From Alloactinosynnema sp. L-07 (lineage in GTDB: Bacteria > Actinomycetota > Actinomycetes > Mycobacteriales > Pseudonocardiaceae), in NCBI RefSeq assembly GCF_900070365.1, contig NZ_LN850107.1:2480001-2544000 (forward strand): 64,000 bases of DNA. The letters run 5' to 3'. Shown piece by piece: positions 11,837-20,439 of the stretch; the stretch's first letter is position 1, and every line of letters starts with the position of its first letter. Below the pieces are notes generated by a model. That model had not been told where the DNA came from. It was given only the letters and a program-made list of their open reading frames with translations, and ran no database searches. The translations under genes and the position numbers were made by a program.

Positions 11837-12928
11837 ATGACCGGACAACGGCGCACGCCGGAGGGCCTGCGCTACGGCTGGACCACGGGAGCCTGCGCGA
11901 CGGCGGCGACCACCGCCGCCTACACCGCGCTGCTCACCGGCGAGTTCCCCGACCCGGTGACCATCACGCTCCCGAAAGGACAGACGCCCGCGTTCGCCCT
12001 CGCCGTGGAGGACCTCGACCCCGGCAGCGCGATGGCGGGGGTGGTGAAGGACGCGGGCGACGATCCGGACGTCACCCACGGCGCGCTGATCCGCTCGACG
12101 GTCCGACCCGGCGAGCCGGGAACCGGCGTGACGTTCGTGGCGGGCCCCGGCGTCGGCACGGTGACCAAGGCCGGACTCCCGCTGCCCGTCGGCGAACCCG
12201 CGATCAACCCGGTCCCCCGCACCCTGATCCGCGACCATGTGGCCGAGGTCGCCGCGCGGCACGGCGGCAGCGGCGACGTGGTCGTGGAGATCTCCGTCGA
12301 TCGCGGCGAGGAACTGGCGCGCAAGACGTGGAACCCGCGCCTGGGCATCCTCGGCGGCCTGTCCATCCTGGGCACCACGGGGATCGTCGTGCCGTACTCG
12401 TGCAGCGCGTGGATCGACAGCATCCGCCGCGGCATCGACGTGGCCCGCGCGGCGGGCTACCAGCACGTCGCGGGCTGCACCGGATCGACGTCGGAGCGCA
12501 CGGTCATGGCGCTCTATGGCCTGCCCGAGGACGCCCTGCTCGACATGGGCGACTTCGCGGGCGCCGTACTCAAGTACCTGCGCCGCCACCCCGTGGCCAG
12601 GCTCACCATATCTGGCGGCTTCGCCAAGCTGTCCAAACTGGCCGACGGCCACCTCGACCTGCACTCGGCCCGCTCCCAGGTCGACCTCGCCGCACTGGCC
12701 CGCGCCGCCACGGCAGCGGGCGGCAGCGCCGAACTGGCCGAGCGGATCACCAACGGCAACACCGCACTGGAAGCGCTCACCCTGGCTCAGCAGGAGGGAA
12801 TCCCCCTGGGCGACGCGGTGGCCGAGGGCGCCAAGCGCACCGCCGTGGCGACGCTGCGCGGCGCGGAGGTCGAGGTCGACGTGGTCGTGATCGACCGCGC
12901 GGGCACGATCGTCGGCCGCACTCACTGA
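11837..12928 (+). CDS. cbiD: CbiD-type precorrin-5B C1-methyltransferase
   Basis: CbiD methylates C1 of the precorrin-5B-level intermediate with loss of the extruded two-carbon fragment. The 363-residue protein starts LRYGWTTGACATAA (residues 11-24), the hallmark of CbiD, and has GPGVGTVTKAGLPLPVGEPAINPVPR, GCTGSTSER and LTISGGFAKLSKLADGHLDLHS. In the classical aerobic pathway this step is done by the unrelated CobF; no cobF is in the window. CbiD beside CobG is thus a mixed set. A -10-like TACTCT (11825-11830) ends 6 bases before the ATG and there is no Shine-Dalgarno sequence, so this is probably a leaderless transcript. The stop is followed by a 47-base gap to the end of convergent cobM. 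Confidence 0.95.
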   Translation: MTGQRRTPEGLRYGWTTGACATAATTAAYTALLTGEFPDPVTITLPKGQTPAFALAVEDLDPGSAMAGVVKDAGDDPDVTHGALIRSTVRPGEPGTGVTFVAGPGVGTVTKAGLPLPVGEPAINPVPRTLIRDHVAEVAARHGGSGDVVVEISVDRGEELARKTWNPRLGILGGLSILGTTGIVVPYSCSAWIDSIRRGIDVARAAGYQHVAGCTGSTSERTVMALYGLPEDALLDMGDFAGAVLKYLRRHPVARLTISGGFAKLSKLADGHLDLHSARSQVDLAALARAATAAGGSAELAERITNGNTALEALTLAQQEGIPLGDAVAEGAKRTAVATLRGAEVEVDVVVIDRAGTIVGRTH

Positions 12929-12975
12929 CCTTTGCCCCGCGGCCAAGTACAAATGGCAGCCGAGGTCGGCCGCAC

Positions 12976-13719
12976 TCACTGACGCTCGCGCGCGGCCGAG
13001 TACAGGTGGCTGTCGCAGAACCCCTCCGGGGCCAGGACCCTGCCGACGATGATCACGGCCGTGCGCTTGATGCCGGCTTCCCGCACCCGGTCGGCGATGT
13101 CGGCCAGCGTCCCGCGCAGGATCACCTCGTCGGCCCGCGACGCGTAGGCGACCACCGCGACCGGACACAGTGGACCGTAGTTCGGCAGCAGCTCGGCCAC
13201 CACCTCGTCGATCCGCTGCACGGCCAGGTGCAGCACCATCGTGGCCCCGGACCGGCCGAGTGTGTCGAGGTCCTCGCCCTGGGGCATCGGCGTGGCGCGG
13301 GCGGAGGTGCGAGTGAGGATCACTGTCTGGCCGACGCCGGGGACGGTCAGTTCCGTGCGAAGCGACGCGGCGGCCGCGGCGAAGGCGGGCACCCCGGGGG
13401 TGATGTCCCAGGGCACACCGGCGTCGTCGAGGCGGCGGATCTGCTCGGCGATCGCGCTGAACACCGACGGATCGCCGGAGTGCAGGCGGGCGACGTCGTG
13501 GCCGTCGGCGTGGGCGGCGAGCAACTCGGCGGTGATCTCGTCGAGGGTCAGGTTCGCCGTGTCGACCTTGCGCGCACCAGGCGGGCACAGGCCCAACAGT
13601 TCCTCCGGCACCAGCGCGCCCGCGTAGAGACACACGGGCGACGCGGTGATGATCCGCTGCCCGCGCACCGTGATCAGGTCGGCGGCCCCAGGGCCCGCCC
13701 CGATGAAGTGCACGGTCAT
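12976..13719 (-). CDS. cobM: Precorrin-4 C11-methyltransferase CobM
   Basis: CobM methylates C11 of precorrin-4. The product is 247 residues from the ATG at 13719, with AGGAGA at the right distance; this ATG overlaps the cobL stop (ATGA). The SAM-binding GAGPGAADLITVRG loop is at residues 7-20, followed by LHSGDPSVFSAIAEQIRRL, WDITPGVPAFAAAAA, and VILTRTSARATPMP, characteristic of CobM/CbiF. A longer frame upstream runs across cobL and was rejected. The gene is second in the cobL-cobM operon. Confidence 0.95.
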   Translation of the reverse strand: MTVHFIGAGPGAADLITVRGQRIITASPVCLYAGALVPEELLGLCPPGARKVDTANLTLDEITAELLAAHADGHDVARLHSGDPSVFSAIAEQIRRLDDAGVPWDITPGVPAFAAAAASLRTELTVPGVGQTVILTRTSARATPMPQGEDLDTLGRSGATMVLHLAVQRIDEVVAELLPNYGPLCPVAVVAYASRADEVILRGTLADIADRVREAGIKRTAVIIVGRVLAPEGFCDSHLYSAARERQ

Positions 13720-14912
13720 TGGTTCTCCTTCACCACGGTCCACTGCGTCACCGGAAGCATCGGCCGCCACGCGGTGAACGCGCCCAGCGGGGCCGCGCGG
13801 CTGATCGCGAGCCGGATCAGGTCGCCGCCGAGGTCGGCCCGCCAGCGGGTGACCAGGGCCTCGGACTCCAGCGTCACGGCGTTCACCACCAACCTGCCGC
13901 CGGGCCGCAGCGCCGCCCACCCGGCCGCGATGACCCCTTCGACGGTCACCCCGCCGCCGACGAACACCACGTCGGGGTCCGGCAGGTCCTCCAGCGCGTC
14001 CGGCGCCGACCCGTGCACGACCCGCAGGCCGGGCACCCCGAGCCGGTTGGCGTTGCGGATGATCCGCTCGGCCCGGTCCGCGCGCGGCTCGACGGCGATC
14101 GCCCGGCACGACGGGTGCGACCGCATCCACTCGATCCCAACACTGCCGGAGCCCGCGCCGATGTCCCACAGCAGCAGCCCCGGCTCCGGCGACAGGGCGG
14201 CCACCGTCACCGCGCGGATCTCCCGCTTGGTGATCTGGCCGTCGTGTTCGTAGGTGTCGTCCGGCAGGCCGGGTGTGCGGGGCAGCCTGCGGGCCTCCGG
14301 CGCGGCCACGCACTCGACGGCGACGATGTTGAGGGCACCGACGGCGGCGGACCAGTCGTCGGCGATCCCGCTCACCAACTGCTCGTCCGGACCGCCGACC
14401 GACGACACGACGGTCATCCGGCTGGCCCCGAATCCCCGCGCGGTCAGCAGCCGGGCGACGGCCAGTGGCGTGGTCGAGTTCTCGCTGAGCACCAGCACGC
14501 GGCGGCCGTGGTGGACCACGGCGTGCAACCGCACCACCGGCCGCGCCACCGCGCTGACCACTTCGACGTCCTCCAGCGCCCAGCCCAGCCGCGCGCACAC
14601 CAGCGACGCCGACGACGGGTGGGAGATCACCCGGAGCTCGGTCCGGCGGGCCAGGGTCGCCCCGATCCCGTAGAACATCGGGTCGCCGCTGGCCAGCACG
14701 CACAGCGCGCGGTCGCGGTGCGCGTCGAGGATCGCCGGAATCGCGGGCACGAGGGGTGACGGCCACTCGACCCGGTCGGCGGCGATCTCCTCGGGCAGCA
14801 GCGCGAGCTGACGGGCCACCCCGACGATCACGTCGGCGCTGGCCAGCGCGTCGCGGGCGGGTCCGGCCAAGCCTGCCCACCCGTCCGCACCGATGCCCAC
14901 CACAGTCACCAC
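13716..14912 (-). CDS. cobL: Precorrin-6Y C5,15-methyltransferase (decarboxylating) CobL
   Basis: CobL methylates C5 and C15 and decarboxylates the ring-C acetate, giving precorrin-8X, the CobH substrate. The protein is 398 residues from the first of two adjacent GTG codons (14912; 14909 is equally possible). The N-terminal half is the CbiE-like methyltransferase (VVGIGADGWAGL, VLASGDPMFYGIGATLA). The C-terminal half is the CbiT-like part with the SAM loop WDIGAGSGSVGIEW near residues 244-257. The fused arrangement is normal for aerobic organisms. It diverges from the riboswitch-chelatase operon, with about 90 bases between the starts of the two transcription units. Confidence 0.94.
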   Translation of the reverse strand: MVTVVGIGADGWAGLAGPARDALASADVIVGVARQLALLPEEIAADRVEWPSPLVPAIPAILDAHRDRALCVLASGDPMFYGIGATLARRTELRVISHPSSASLVCARLGWALEDVEVVSAVARPVVRLHAVVHHGRRVLVLSENSTTPLAVARLLTARGFGASRMTVVSSVGGPDEQLVSGIADDWSAAVGALNIVAVECVAAPEARRLPRTPGLPDDTYEHDGQITKREIRAVTVAALSPEPGLLLWDIGAGSGSVGIEWMRSHPSCRAIAVEPRADRAERIIRNANRLGVPGLRVVHGSAPDALEDLPDPDVVFVGGGVTVEGVIAAGWAALRPGGRLVVNAVTLESEALVTRWRADLGGDLIRLAISRAAPLGAFTAWRPMLPVTQWTVVKENQ

Positions 14913-15000
14913 GAGTGCACACGGTAACCGACCGCCGCCGAGATCCACGCCACGCGGCTTGGTCGTGGCGGGTCGGGTCTGCGACGATGCGAGCGACCAA

Positions 15001-15143
15001 GCAGGGTGTGCGAGGAAACCGGTGCGATTCCGGTGCGGTCCCGCCACTGTGACCGGGGAGCGCCACTCCCCCGCGTGCCACCGGGGCGACCTGGGAAGGC
15101 CGGAGCGGCGCGTCGATCCGGGAGCCAGGACACTCCGCCCTGC
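15001..15143 (+). promoter_or_regulatory. Cobalamin riboswitch upstream of the chelatase-cobO-cobB operon
   Basis: The core GAGGAAACCGGTGCGATTCC is followed by GGTGCGGTCCCGCCACTGTG and, further on, GGGAGCCAGGACACTCC, in the order of the B12 element. GCAGGG (15001-15006) pairs with CCCTGC (15138-15143) to close P1. It precedes the chelatase operon on the plus strand, so late cobalt-insertion and amidation steps should be repressed by adenosylcobalamin. Confidence 0.93.
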
Positions 15144-15179
15144 CGAGACCGACCCGGGCGCGGACCCGGAGTGAGGATC

Positions 15180-15326
15180 ATGGCGTGCTGCCTGCCAGCT
15201 TTGTTGTCGTGTGCCGATGAGCGCCGGCTACCCGTTCTCCGCGGTCGTCGGCCACGACGACCTCCGACTCGCGCTGCTGCTCAACGCCGTGCACCCGGGT
15301 ATCGGCGGTGTGCTGGTCCGGGGTGA
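15180..15326 (+). other. Possible leader ORF between riboswitch and chelatase start
   Basis: The ATG at 15180 has a good Shine-Dalgarno region (GGAGTGAGG) just upstream and opens a 48-codon frame beginning [17 protein letters not shown]. It overlaps the first 110 bases of the chelatase gene in another frame. The chelatase start itself (GTG 15211 or ATG 15217) has no visible ribosome-binding site. The frame may be a true leader peptide that the riboswitch controls, or a chance ORF. The peptide matches no family I recognise. Confidence 0.3.
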
Positions 15327-17172
15327 GAAGGGCACAGCGAAGTCGACCATCGTGCGTGCGCTGGCCGCCCTGCTGCCCGACATCGCCGCGGTCCACGGCT
15401 GCCGGTTCAGCTGCGACCCGGCCGCGCCCGACCCGCGCTGCCCCGACGGCCCGCACGACGGCGGCCGGGACACCCGCGCCGCCCGGCTCATCGAGTTGCC
15501 CGTGGGCGCCACCGAGGACCGCCTCATCGGTTCGCTCGACCTCGAGCGCGCGCTGACTGAGGGTGTCCGCGCCTACCAGCCGGGGCTGCTGGCCGCCGCG
15601 CACCGCGGCGTGCTCTACGTCGATGAGGTCAACCTGCTGCACGACCACCTGGTCGACCTGCTGCTCGACGCGGCGGCGATGGGCCGCGCGCATGTCGAGC
15701 GCGAGGGCGTCTCGGTGTCGCACGCGGCGTCGTTCCTGCTGGTCGGGACCATGAACCCGGAGGAGGGCGAGCTGCGCCCGCAGCTGCTCGACCGGTTCGG
15801 GCTGACCGTGGAGGTGCGCGCGGCGCGGGACGTGCCCACGCGCACCGAGGTCATCCGCCGCAGGCTGGCCTTCGAGGCCGACCCGGCCGGGTTCGCCACC
15901 CAATGGTCCACTTCGGACACCGAGCTGGCAGGCAAGATCGCCGATGCCCGCGCGGCGCTGCCGAAGGTCACGCTGCCCGACGGCGAGCTGCGCCGGATCG
16001 CGGCGGTGTGCGCGGCCTTCGACGTCGACGGCATGCGCGCGGACCTGGTGCTCGCCCGCACCGCCGTGGCGCACGCCGCGTGGCGCGGCGCCGAGCAGGT
16101 CGAGGAGGCCGACGTCGCCGTGGCCGCCCGGCTCGCCCTGCCGCACCGGCGCAGGCGCGACCCGTTCGACGAGCCGGGCATCGAGCAGGACCAGCTCGAT
16201 CAGGCGCTGCGCGACGCCGCCGAGCACACCGACCCGGATCCCGACCCAGGACCGGAAGGCCCGGGCGGCGGCGCACCGGAGCCGGGCGACGGTCCCAGCG
16301 GCCCCACCCAGGGCTCCCAGCAGTCGCCCCAGGAGTCCCCCACGGGTGGACAGGCACCGGCAACCCCCGACCCGGCGTTCCGCGCCCGGCACCTGGAGAT
16401 CGCCGGTGTCGGCGAGGGCGCCCCCGGGCGCCGGTCCCGGTCGCGGGCGGGCGCCGGAAGGGCGCTGCGGGCGTCGACCTCGCAGGGCGCGGGTGTCCAC
16501 CTGGTCGGCACGCTGACCGCCGCCGCGCCGCACCAGCACCAGCGTGGCCGCGTTGGCACGGCGTTGATCGTGAAGGCCGGTGACGTCCGCAAGTCGGTGC
16601 GCGAGGGCCGGGAGAGCAACCTGGTCCTGTTCGCCGTGGACGCGTCCGGCTCGATGGCCGCGCGCAAGCGGATGTCGGCGGTGACCGGCGCGGTGATCTC
16701 CCTGCTGCGCGACGCCTACCAGCGTCGGGACAAGGTCGGCCTGGTCACCTTCCGCGGCTCGTCGGCCGAGTTGGTGCTGCCGCCGACGTCGTCGGTCGAA
16801 GCCGCCGTGGCCCGGCTGCGCGACTTGCGCACGGGTGGGCGGACGCCGCTGGCCGACGGCCTGCTGCGGGCCCGCAAGACCTTGGCCGTGGAGCGCCTGC
16901 GTGACCCGCGCAGGCGGGCGTTGCTGGTGGTCGTCACCGACGGCCGCGCCACCGTCCCGGTCGCCCACGACGCCGTCGGCGACGCACTCCGGGCCGCGGC
17001 GATGATCGCCGCCGAGGGCGCGGCGAGCGTGGTGGTCGACTGCGAGAGCGGGCCGGTCCGGCTCGGCCTCGCCGTCCGGCTGGCCGCCGCGCTGGGCGGC
17101 ACCGGGCTGCGCCTGGAAGACCTGTCCGCCGACGCCGTCGCGGGCGTCGTCCGTGCCGCGCGCGCGGCCTGA
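15217..17172 (+). CDS. Fused ChlI/ChlD-type AAA+ chelatase subunit (putative cobaltochelatase ATPase)
   Basis: A 651-residue fusion of a magnesium-chelatase I-type AAA+ ATPase with a D-type integrin-I (VWA) domain. The N-terminal part has Walker [11 protein letters not shown] (about residues 35-44), Walker [11 protein letters not shown] near 130-140 and the [21 protein letters not shown] sensor segment. A Pro/Gly/Ser-rich linker covers about residues 340-390. The VWA domain carries the MIDAS motif D475-ASGS. In actinobacteria such proteins are thought to serve CobN in place of CobS/CobT; its position behind a B12 riboswitch and before cobO supports that. GTG 15211 is an alternative start that adds two residues. 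Confidence 0.9.
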   Translation: MSAGYPFSAVVGHDDLRLALLLNAVHPGIGGVLVRGEKGTAKSTIVRALAALLPDIAAVHGCRFSCDPAAPDPRCPDGPHDGGRDTRAARLIELPVGATEDRLIGSLDLERALTEGVRAYQPGLLAAAHRGVLYVDEVNLLHDHLVDLLLDAAAMGRAHVEREGVSVSHAASFLLVGTMNPEEGELRPQLLDRFGLTVEVRAARDVPTRTEVIRRRLAFEADPAGFATQWSTSDTELAGKIADARAALPKVTLPDGELRRIAAVCAAFDVDGMRADLVLARTAVAHAAWRGAEQVEEADVAVAARLALPHRRRRDPFDEPGIEQDQLDQALRDAAEHTDPDPDPGPEGPGGGAPEPGDGPSGPTQGSQQSPQESPTGGQAPATPDPAFRARHLEIAGVGEGAPGRRSRSRAGAGRALRASTSQGAGVHLVGTLTAAAPHQHQRGRVGTALIVKAGDVRKSVREGRESNLVLFAVDASGSMAARKRMSAVTGAVISLLRDAYQRRDKVGLVTFRGSSAELVLPPTSSVEAAVARLRDLRTGGRTPLADGLLRARKTLAVERLRDPRRRALLVVVTDGRATVPVAHDAVGDALRAAAMIAAEGAASVVVDCESGPVRLGLAVRLAAALGGTGLRLEDLSADAVAGVVRAARAA

Positions 17173-17185
17173 GGGGGGATCACCG

Positions 17186-17800
17186 ATGCCACAGGGCAAG
17201 CCCGAGACCGTCCCCGACGACGGCCGCACCACCCGCCAGCGGCGCAACCGGCCGCTGGTGGTGGTCCACACCGGTGAGATGAAGGGCAAGTCGACCGCCG
17301 CGTTCGGCCTGGCGCTGCGCGGGTGGAACCAGGGCTGGTCGATCGGGGTGTTCCAGTTCGTCAAGTCCGCGAAGTGGAAGGTCGGCGAGGAGTCTGCGTT
17401 CCTCGCGCTTGGCAAGCTGCACGAGCAGACCGGCGAGGGCGGGCCGGTCGAGTGGCACAAGATGGGCGCGGGCTGGTCGTGGTCGCGCAAGTCGGGCACC
17501 GAGGACGACCACGCCGAGGCCGCGCGCGAGGGCTGGGCGGAGATCGCCCGCCGGATCGAGCGCGAGGAACACGACCTGTACGTCCTCGACGAGTTCACCT
17601 ACCCGCTCAAGTGGGGCTGGATCGACGTCGACGAGGTCGTGCGGACGCTGACCGACCGGCCTGGACACCAGCACGTGGTGATCACCGGCCGGGACGCGCC
17701 GCAGGCATTGGTCGACGCCGCCGACCTGGTGACGCACATGACCAAGGTCAAGCACCCGATGGACGCGGGCCAGAAGGGCCAGAAGGGCATCGAGTGGTAG
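17186..17800 (+). CDS. cobO: Cob(I)yrinic acid a,c-diamide adenosyltransferase CobO
   Basis: CobO (CobA/BtuR family) transfers the 5'-deoxyadenosyl group of ATP to the reduced cobalt of the corrinoid. The protein is 204 residues from ATG 17186, with GAGGGGGG upstream; 13 bases separate it from the chelatase stop. The reverse-oriented P-loop HTGEMKGKSTAAFGLALR is at residues 28-45, followed by GVFQFVKSAKWKVGEE, DLYVLDEFTYPLKWGW and VVITGRDAPQALVDAADLVT, all family hallmarks. It overlaps cobB by 7 bases. It acts immediately after cobalt insertion, matching its place in the operon. Confidence 0.96.
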   Translation: MPQGKPETVPDDGRTTRQRRNRPLVVVHTGEMKGKSTAAFGLALRGWNQGWSIGVFQFVKSAKWKVGEESAFLALGKLHEQTGEGGPVEWHKMGAGWSWSRKSGTEDDHAEAAREGWAEIARRIEREEHDLYVLDEFTYPLKWGWIDVDEVVRTLTDRPGHQHVVITGRDAPQALVDAADLVTHMTKVKHPMDAGQKGQKGIEW

Positions 17801-19155
17801 CCAGACTCGTCGTGGCGGCCCCCGGGTCCGGCAGCGGGAAGACGACTGTCGCCACGGGTCTGATGGCCGCCCTGCGGCGGCGCGGGCACACGGTCGCGCC
17901 GTTCAAGGTCGGGCCGGACTACATCGATCCCGGCTACCACTCGCTGGCGTGCGACCGGCCGGGCCGCAACCTCGACCCGGTCCTCGTCGGCGAGCACCGG
18001 GTCGGCCCGCTGTTCCGCCACGGCGCGGCGGGCGCCGATCTCGCGGTGGTCGAGGGCGTCATGGGCCTGTTCGACGGCCGCATCGGCCACCAGGTCGCCG
18101 CGGGCGGCTACGGCTCGACCGCGCACGTGGCCGAGCTGATCAACGCGCCGGTGCTGCTGGTGGTCGACACCCGCGGGCAGAGCACGAGCCTGGCCGCGCT
18201 GCTGCACGGCTTCCGCTCCTACCGCGCGGGCGTGCGGCTCGCGGGCGTGGTGCTCAACCAGGTCGGCTCCGACCGGCACGAACAGGTCCTGCGCGAGGCG
18301 TGCGACGACGTCGGTCTGCCGGTACTGGGGTCGGTGCGGCGCGCGGTGGACGTGGATGTGCCGTCGCGGCACCTCGGGCTGGTCCCCGCCGTGGAGCACG
18401 GCGCGGCGGCGGTCCAGGCGGTCGCGGCGATGGCCGACCTGATCGACGGCTCGGTCGACTTGGACGCGATCGTCGCGCTGGCCCGGTCGGCGCCGGGCTT
18501 CCCTGGCCCGGCCTGGGATCCCGCCGCCGAGGTCACGCCCACGGCGGGCAGGCCGGTGGTCGCGGTCGCGGGCGGTCCAGCGTTCACCTTCGGCTACACC
18601 GAGCACGTTGAGCTGCTGCGGGCGGCGGGCGCGGAGATCGCCGTGGTCGATCCCCTGCGCGACGAACACCTGCCCGAGCGGACGCGGGCGCTGGTGCTGC
18701 CGGGCGGATTCCCGGAGCAGCACGTCGAGGCCCTGTCGGCCAACAGCGCCTTGCGCGCGGCCGTCCGCGCGCTGGCCGGATCCGGCGCCCCGATCCACGC
18801 CGAGTGCGGCGGCCTGCTCTACCTCGCGTCCGAATTGGACGATCTGCCGATGTGCGGGGTGCTGCCCGCGACCGCGGCGATGACCCCCCGCCTGACCCTG
18901 GGCTACCGCGACGCGGTCGCCGCGACCGACTCGGCGCTGCACGCCGAGGGCACCAGGGTCACCGGCCACGAGTTCCACCGCACCCGCACCACCCCGGCCC
19001 ACGGCACCGGCCCCGCGTGGATCTGGCGCGACCACGAGGGGACGGTCCAGCGGGAGGGTTTCGCGGTGGGCGGGGTGCACGCGTCCTATCTGCACACCCA
19101 CCCGGCGGGCAACCCGGCGGCGATCTCGGCGTTCGTCTCGGCCCTCAAGAACTGA
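17794..19155 (+). CDS. cobB: Hydrogenobyrinic acid a,c-diamide synthase CobB
   Basis: CobB is a glutamine- and ATP-dependent amidase acting on the a and c carboxylates. The protein is 453 residues from GTG 17794, giving the typical N terminus VVARLVVAAPGSGSGKTTVA with the P-loop at residues 9-18. The FKVGPDYIDPGYH motif and VVEGVMGLFDG confirm the synthetase domain. The C-terminal class I glutamine amidotransferase domain has the nucleophile C338 in HAECGGLLYL and HASYLHTHP near the end. The start overlaps the end of cobO by 7 bases. In the aerobic order CobB precedes the chelatase, whose gene is upstream in the same operon. A hairpin terminator follows. Confidence 0.95.
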   Translation: MVARLVVAAPGSGSGKTTVATGLMAALRRRGHTVAPFKVGPDYIDPGYHSLACDRPGRNLDPVLVGEHRVGPLFRHGAAGADLAVVEGVMGLFDGRIGHQVAAGGYGSTAHVAELINAPVLLVVDTRGQSTSLAALLHGFRSYRAGVRLAGVVLNQVGSDRHEQVLREACDDVGLPVLGSVRRAVDVDVPSRHLGLVPAVEHGAAAVQAVAAMADLIDGSVDLDAIVALARSAPGFPGPAWDPAAEVTPTAGRPVVAVAGGPAFTFGYTEHVELLRAAGAEIAVVDPLRDEHLPERTRALVLPGGFPEQHVEALSANSALRAAVRALAGSGAPIHAECGGLLYLASELDDLPMCGVLPATAAMTPRLTLGYRDAVAATDSALHAEGTRVTGHEFHRTRTTPAHGTGPAWIWRDHEGTVQREGFAVGGVHASYLHTHPAGNPAAISAFVSALKN

Positions 19156-19186
19156 ACGATTCGAGTCTCCAACTTCGCTTGAACGA

Positions 19187-19225
19187 CGAACCGCGAGCCG
19201 CCCGACACGGGTGGCTCGCGGTTCG
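19187..19225. terminator. Bidirectional hairpin terminator between cobB and cbtA
   Basis: GAACCGCGAGCC (19188-19199) pairs perfectly with GGCTCGCGGTTC (19213-19224), with one more C-G pair outside and a 13-base loop. It lies between the ends of two convergent genes and has no long T-tract, which is usual in high-GC actinobacteria. Confidence 0.8.
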
Positions 19226-19238
19226 AGGTGTCGTCAGC

Positions 19239-20009
19239 TCAGGCCTTGCGTTGCAGGCTCCGGTGCATGAGGACCGCGAAGGTCACCCCGATCGCGCCCC
19301 ACAGCACCGCGGAGGTGCCAAGCGACGCGATGCGGAAGTTCCAGATCAGGTCGCCGGGGAAGCCCTCGGGGACCTCCTGGAAGCCCGGCAGCACCTTGGC
19401 CACCGCGGTCACGATCACCAGGTAGCCCACCGTCGCGACCGTGGCGGCGGTGAACCCGCCCAGGCGCGGGGTCAGCGACCGGGACACCGCGACCGCGGCC
19501 ACCACGAGCGCCAGCGAGATGGCGATCATGGCGAAGAACAGGGCGGTGCGCTCCTCGATGGTGTCGGGGTTGCCGACGGCGGGCGGGTTGGCCGGGTAGG
19601 TCAGGAACGGCACGAGCACCACCGCGACGAACCCGATGCCCGCCAGGGCCAGCGCGGTGGCCCGCGGCGTGCGGGTGCCGAGCCTGCCGTAGGCGAAAGC
19701 GAACGCGACGCCGAACAGGCCGCCGACGCCCAGTCCGTAGAGGACCGCGCCGATGCCCAGGCCCACCGTGGACTGGAAGGCCCGGGTGAACCCTTCCTCC
19801 TCGGCGTGCCCGTGCTCCGGCTCGGCCGCGGGGGTCTCGCCGTGGGGATGGGCCGCGGCGCCCGCTTCCTCGATCGCGATGGCGCGGTCGACCGAGGGCT
19901 CACCGAACGCGGCGGCGAAGCCGAAGGCGAGCAGGCCGCCGACCAGGCCGGCGAGCAGGCCCCAGATCAGCAGCGAACGCATGGTCAACGCGGGTGCCGC
20001 GGTGTTCAC
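19239..20009 (-). CDS. cbtA: CbtA, predicted cobalt transporter subunit
   Basis: CbtA is a predicted multi-pass membrane component of a B12-regulated cobalt uptake system. From GTG 20009 it has 256 residues; ATG 19982 (247 residues) starting MRSLLIWGLLAGLVGGLLAF is also plausible. The first membrane helix is immediately followed by FGEPSVDRAIAIEE, then a His/Glu-rich loop (PHGETPAAEPEHGHAEEE) that may contact metal, and four or more further helices, including GLGIGAVLYGLGVGGLFGVA. It lies 14 bases downstream of cbtB in one operon behind a cobalamin riboswitch. The transport role is a family prediction. Confidence 0.88.
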   Translation of the reverse strand: MNTAAPALTMRSLLIWGLLAGLVGGLLAFGFAAAFGEPSVDRAIAIEEAGAAAHPHGETPAAEPEHGHAEEEGFTRAFQSTVGLGIGAVLYGLGVGGLFGVAFAFAYGRLGTRTPRATALALAGIGFVAVVLVPFLTYPANPPAVGNPDTIEERTALFFAMIAISLALVVAAVAVSRSLTPRLGGFTAATVATVGYLVIVTAVAKVLPGFQEVPEGFPGDLIWNFRIASLGTSAVLWGAIGVTFAVLMHRSLQRKA

Positions 20010-20023
20010 TGGCTCGGTTTCGG

Positions 20024-20233
20024 TCAGTGGCACGGGAAGCCCAGCAGGTGCCGCGCGTCGTGGACGAGTTCGTGCACCGTGGTGCCCTCGAAGATCGCCA
20101 GGGCGCCCTGCTCGGCACCCACGAAGTACAGCGCCAGCAGGGAGAGCACCCCCACGAAGATCGCGTACGGCAGGATCTGTCGAATCGGGATCGTCAGCGG
20201 GATGGGTGCGGGAATCGCGACGGCATGCGTCAT
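20024..20233 (-). CDS. cbtB: CbtB, predicted cobalt transporter subunit
   Basis: A 69-residue single-pass membrane protein from ATG 20233, with GAGGAGG upstream. It has one hydrophobic helix (ILPYAIFVGVLSLLALYFVG) and the family's conserved C terminus TTVHELVHDARHLLGFPCH, whose several His residues and a Cys could coordinate cobalt. An in-frame GTG 21 bases upstream lies beyond the Shine-Dalgarno sequence and was rejected. It pairs with cbtA and follows a cobalamin riboswitch, as usual for the family. Confidence 0.92.
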   Translation of the reverse strand: MTHAVAIPAPIPLTIPIRQILPYAIFVGVLSLLALYFVGAEQGALAIFEGTTVHELVHDARHLLGFPCH

Positions 20234-20280
20234 GGAGTCCTCCTCGGGCTTCACGCGGCCCAGTCGTTGGAGCAGGCGAC

Positions 20281-20372
20281 GGTGGAGGGTCTGACTGTGA
20301 TCCCCGGTCGAGGATCAATCACAGTGGCGCGGCCGTGCCGGAGTCACACCGGCTTCCTTCTACCATCAGGGT
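20281..20372 (-). promoter_or_regulatory. Cobalamin riboswitch upstream of cbtBA
   Basis: On the minus strand the leader reads GGAAGCCGGTGTGACTCCGG, then CACGGCCGCGCCACTGTGA, then CAGTCAGACCCTCC, matching the B12-element core order. It is shorter than the other two in this window. It should tie cobalt import to adenosylcobalamin level. Its exact 3' limit is uncertain. Confidence 0.88.
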
Positions 20373-20439
20373 CGACTTTGAAAAGTATGGGAGCCACGGG
20401 GACGGTGTCAACGCGGCCGTTCGTGGGGTGGGATATGTC

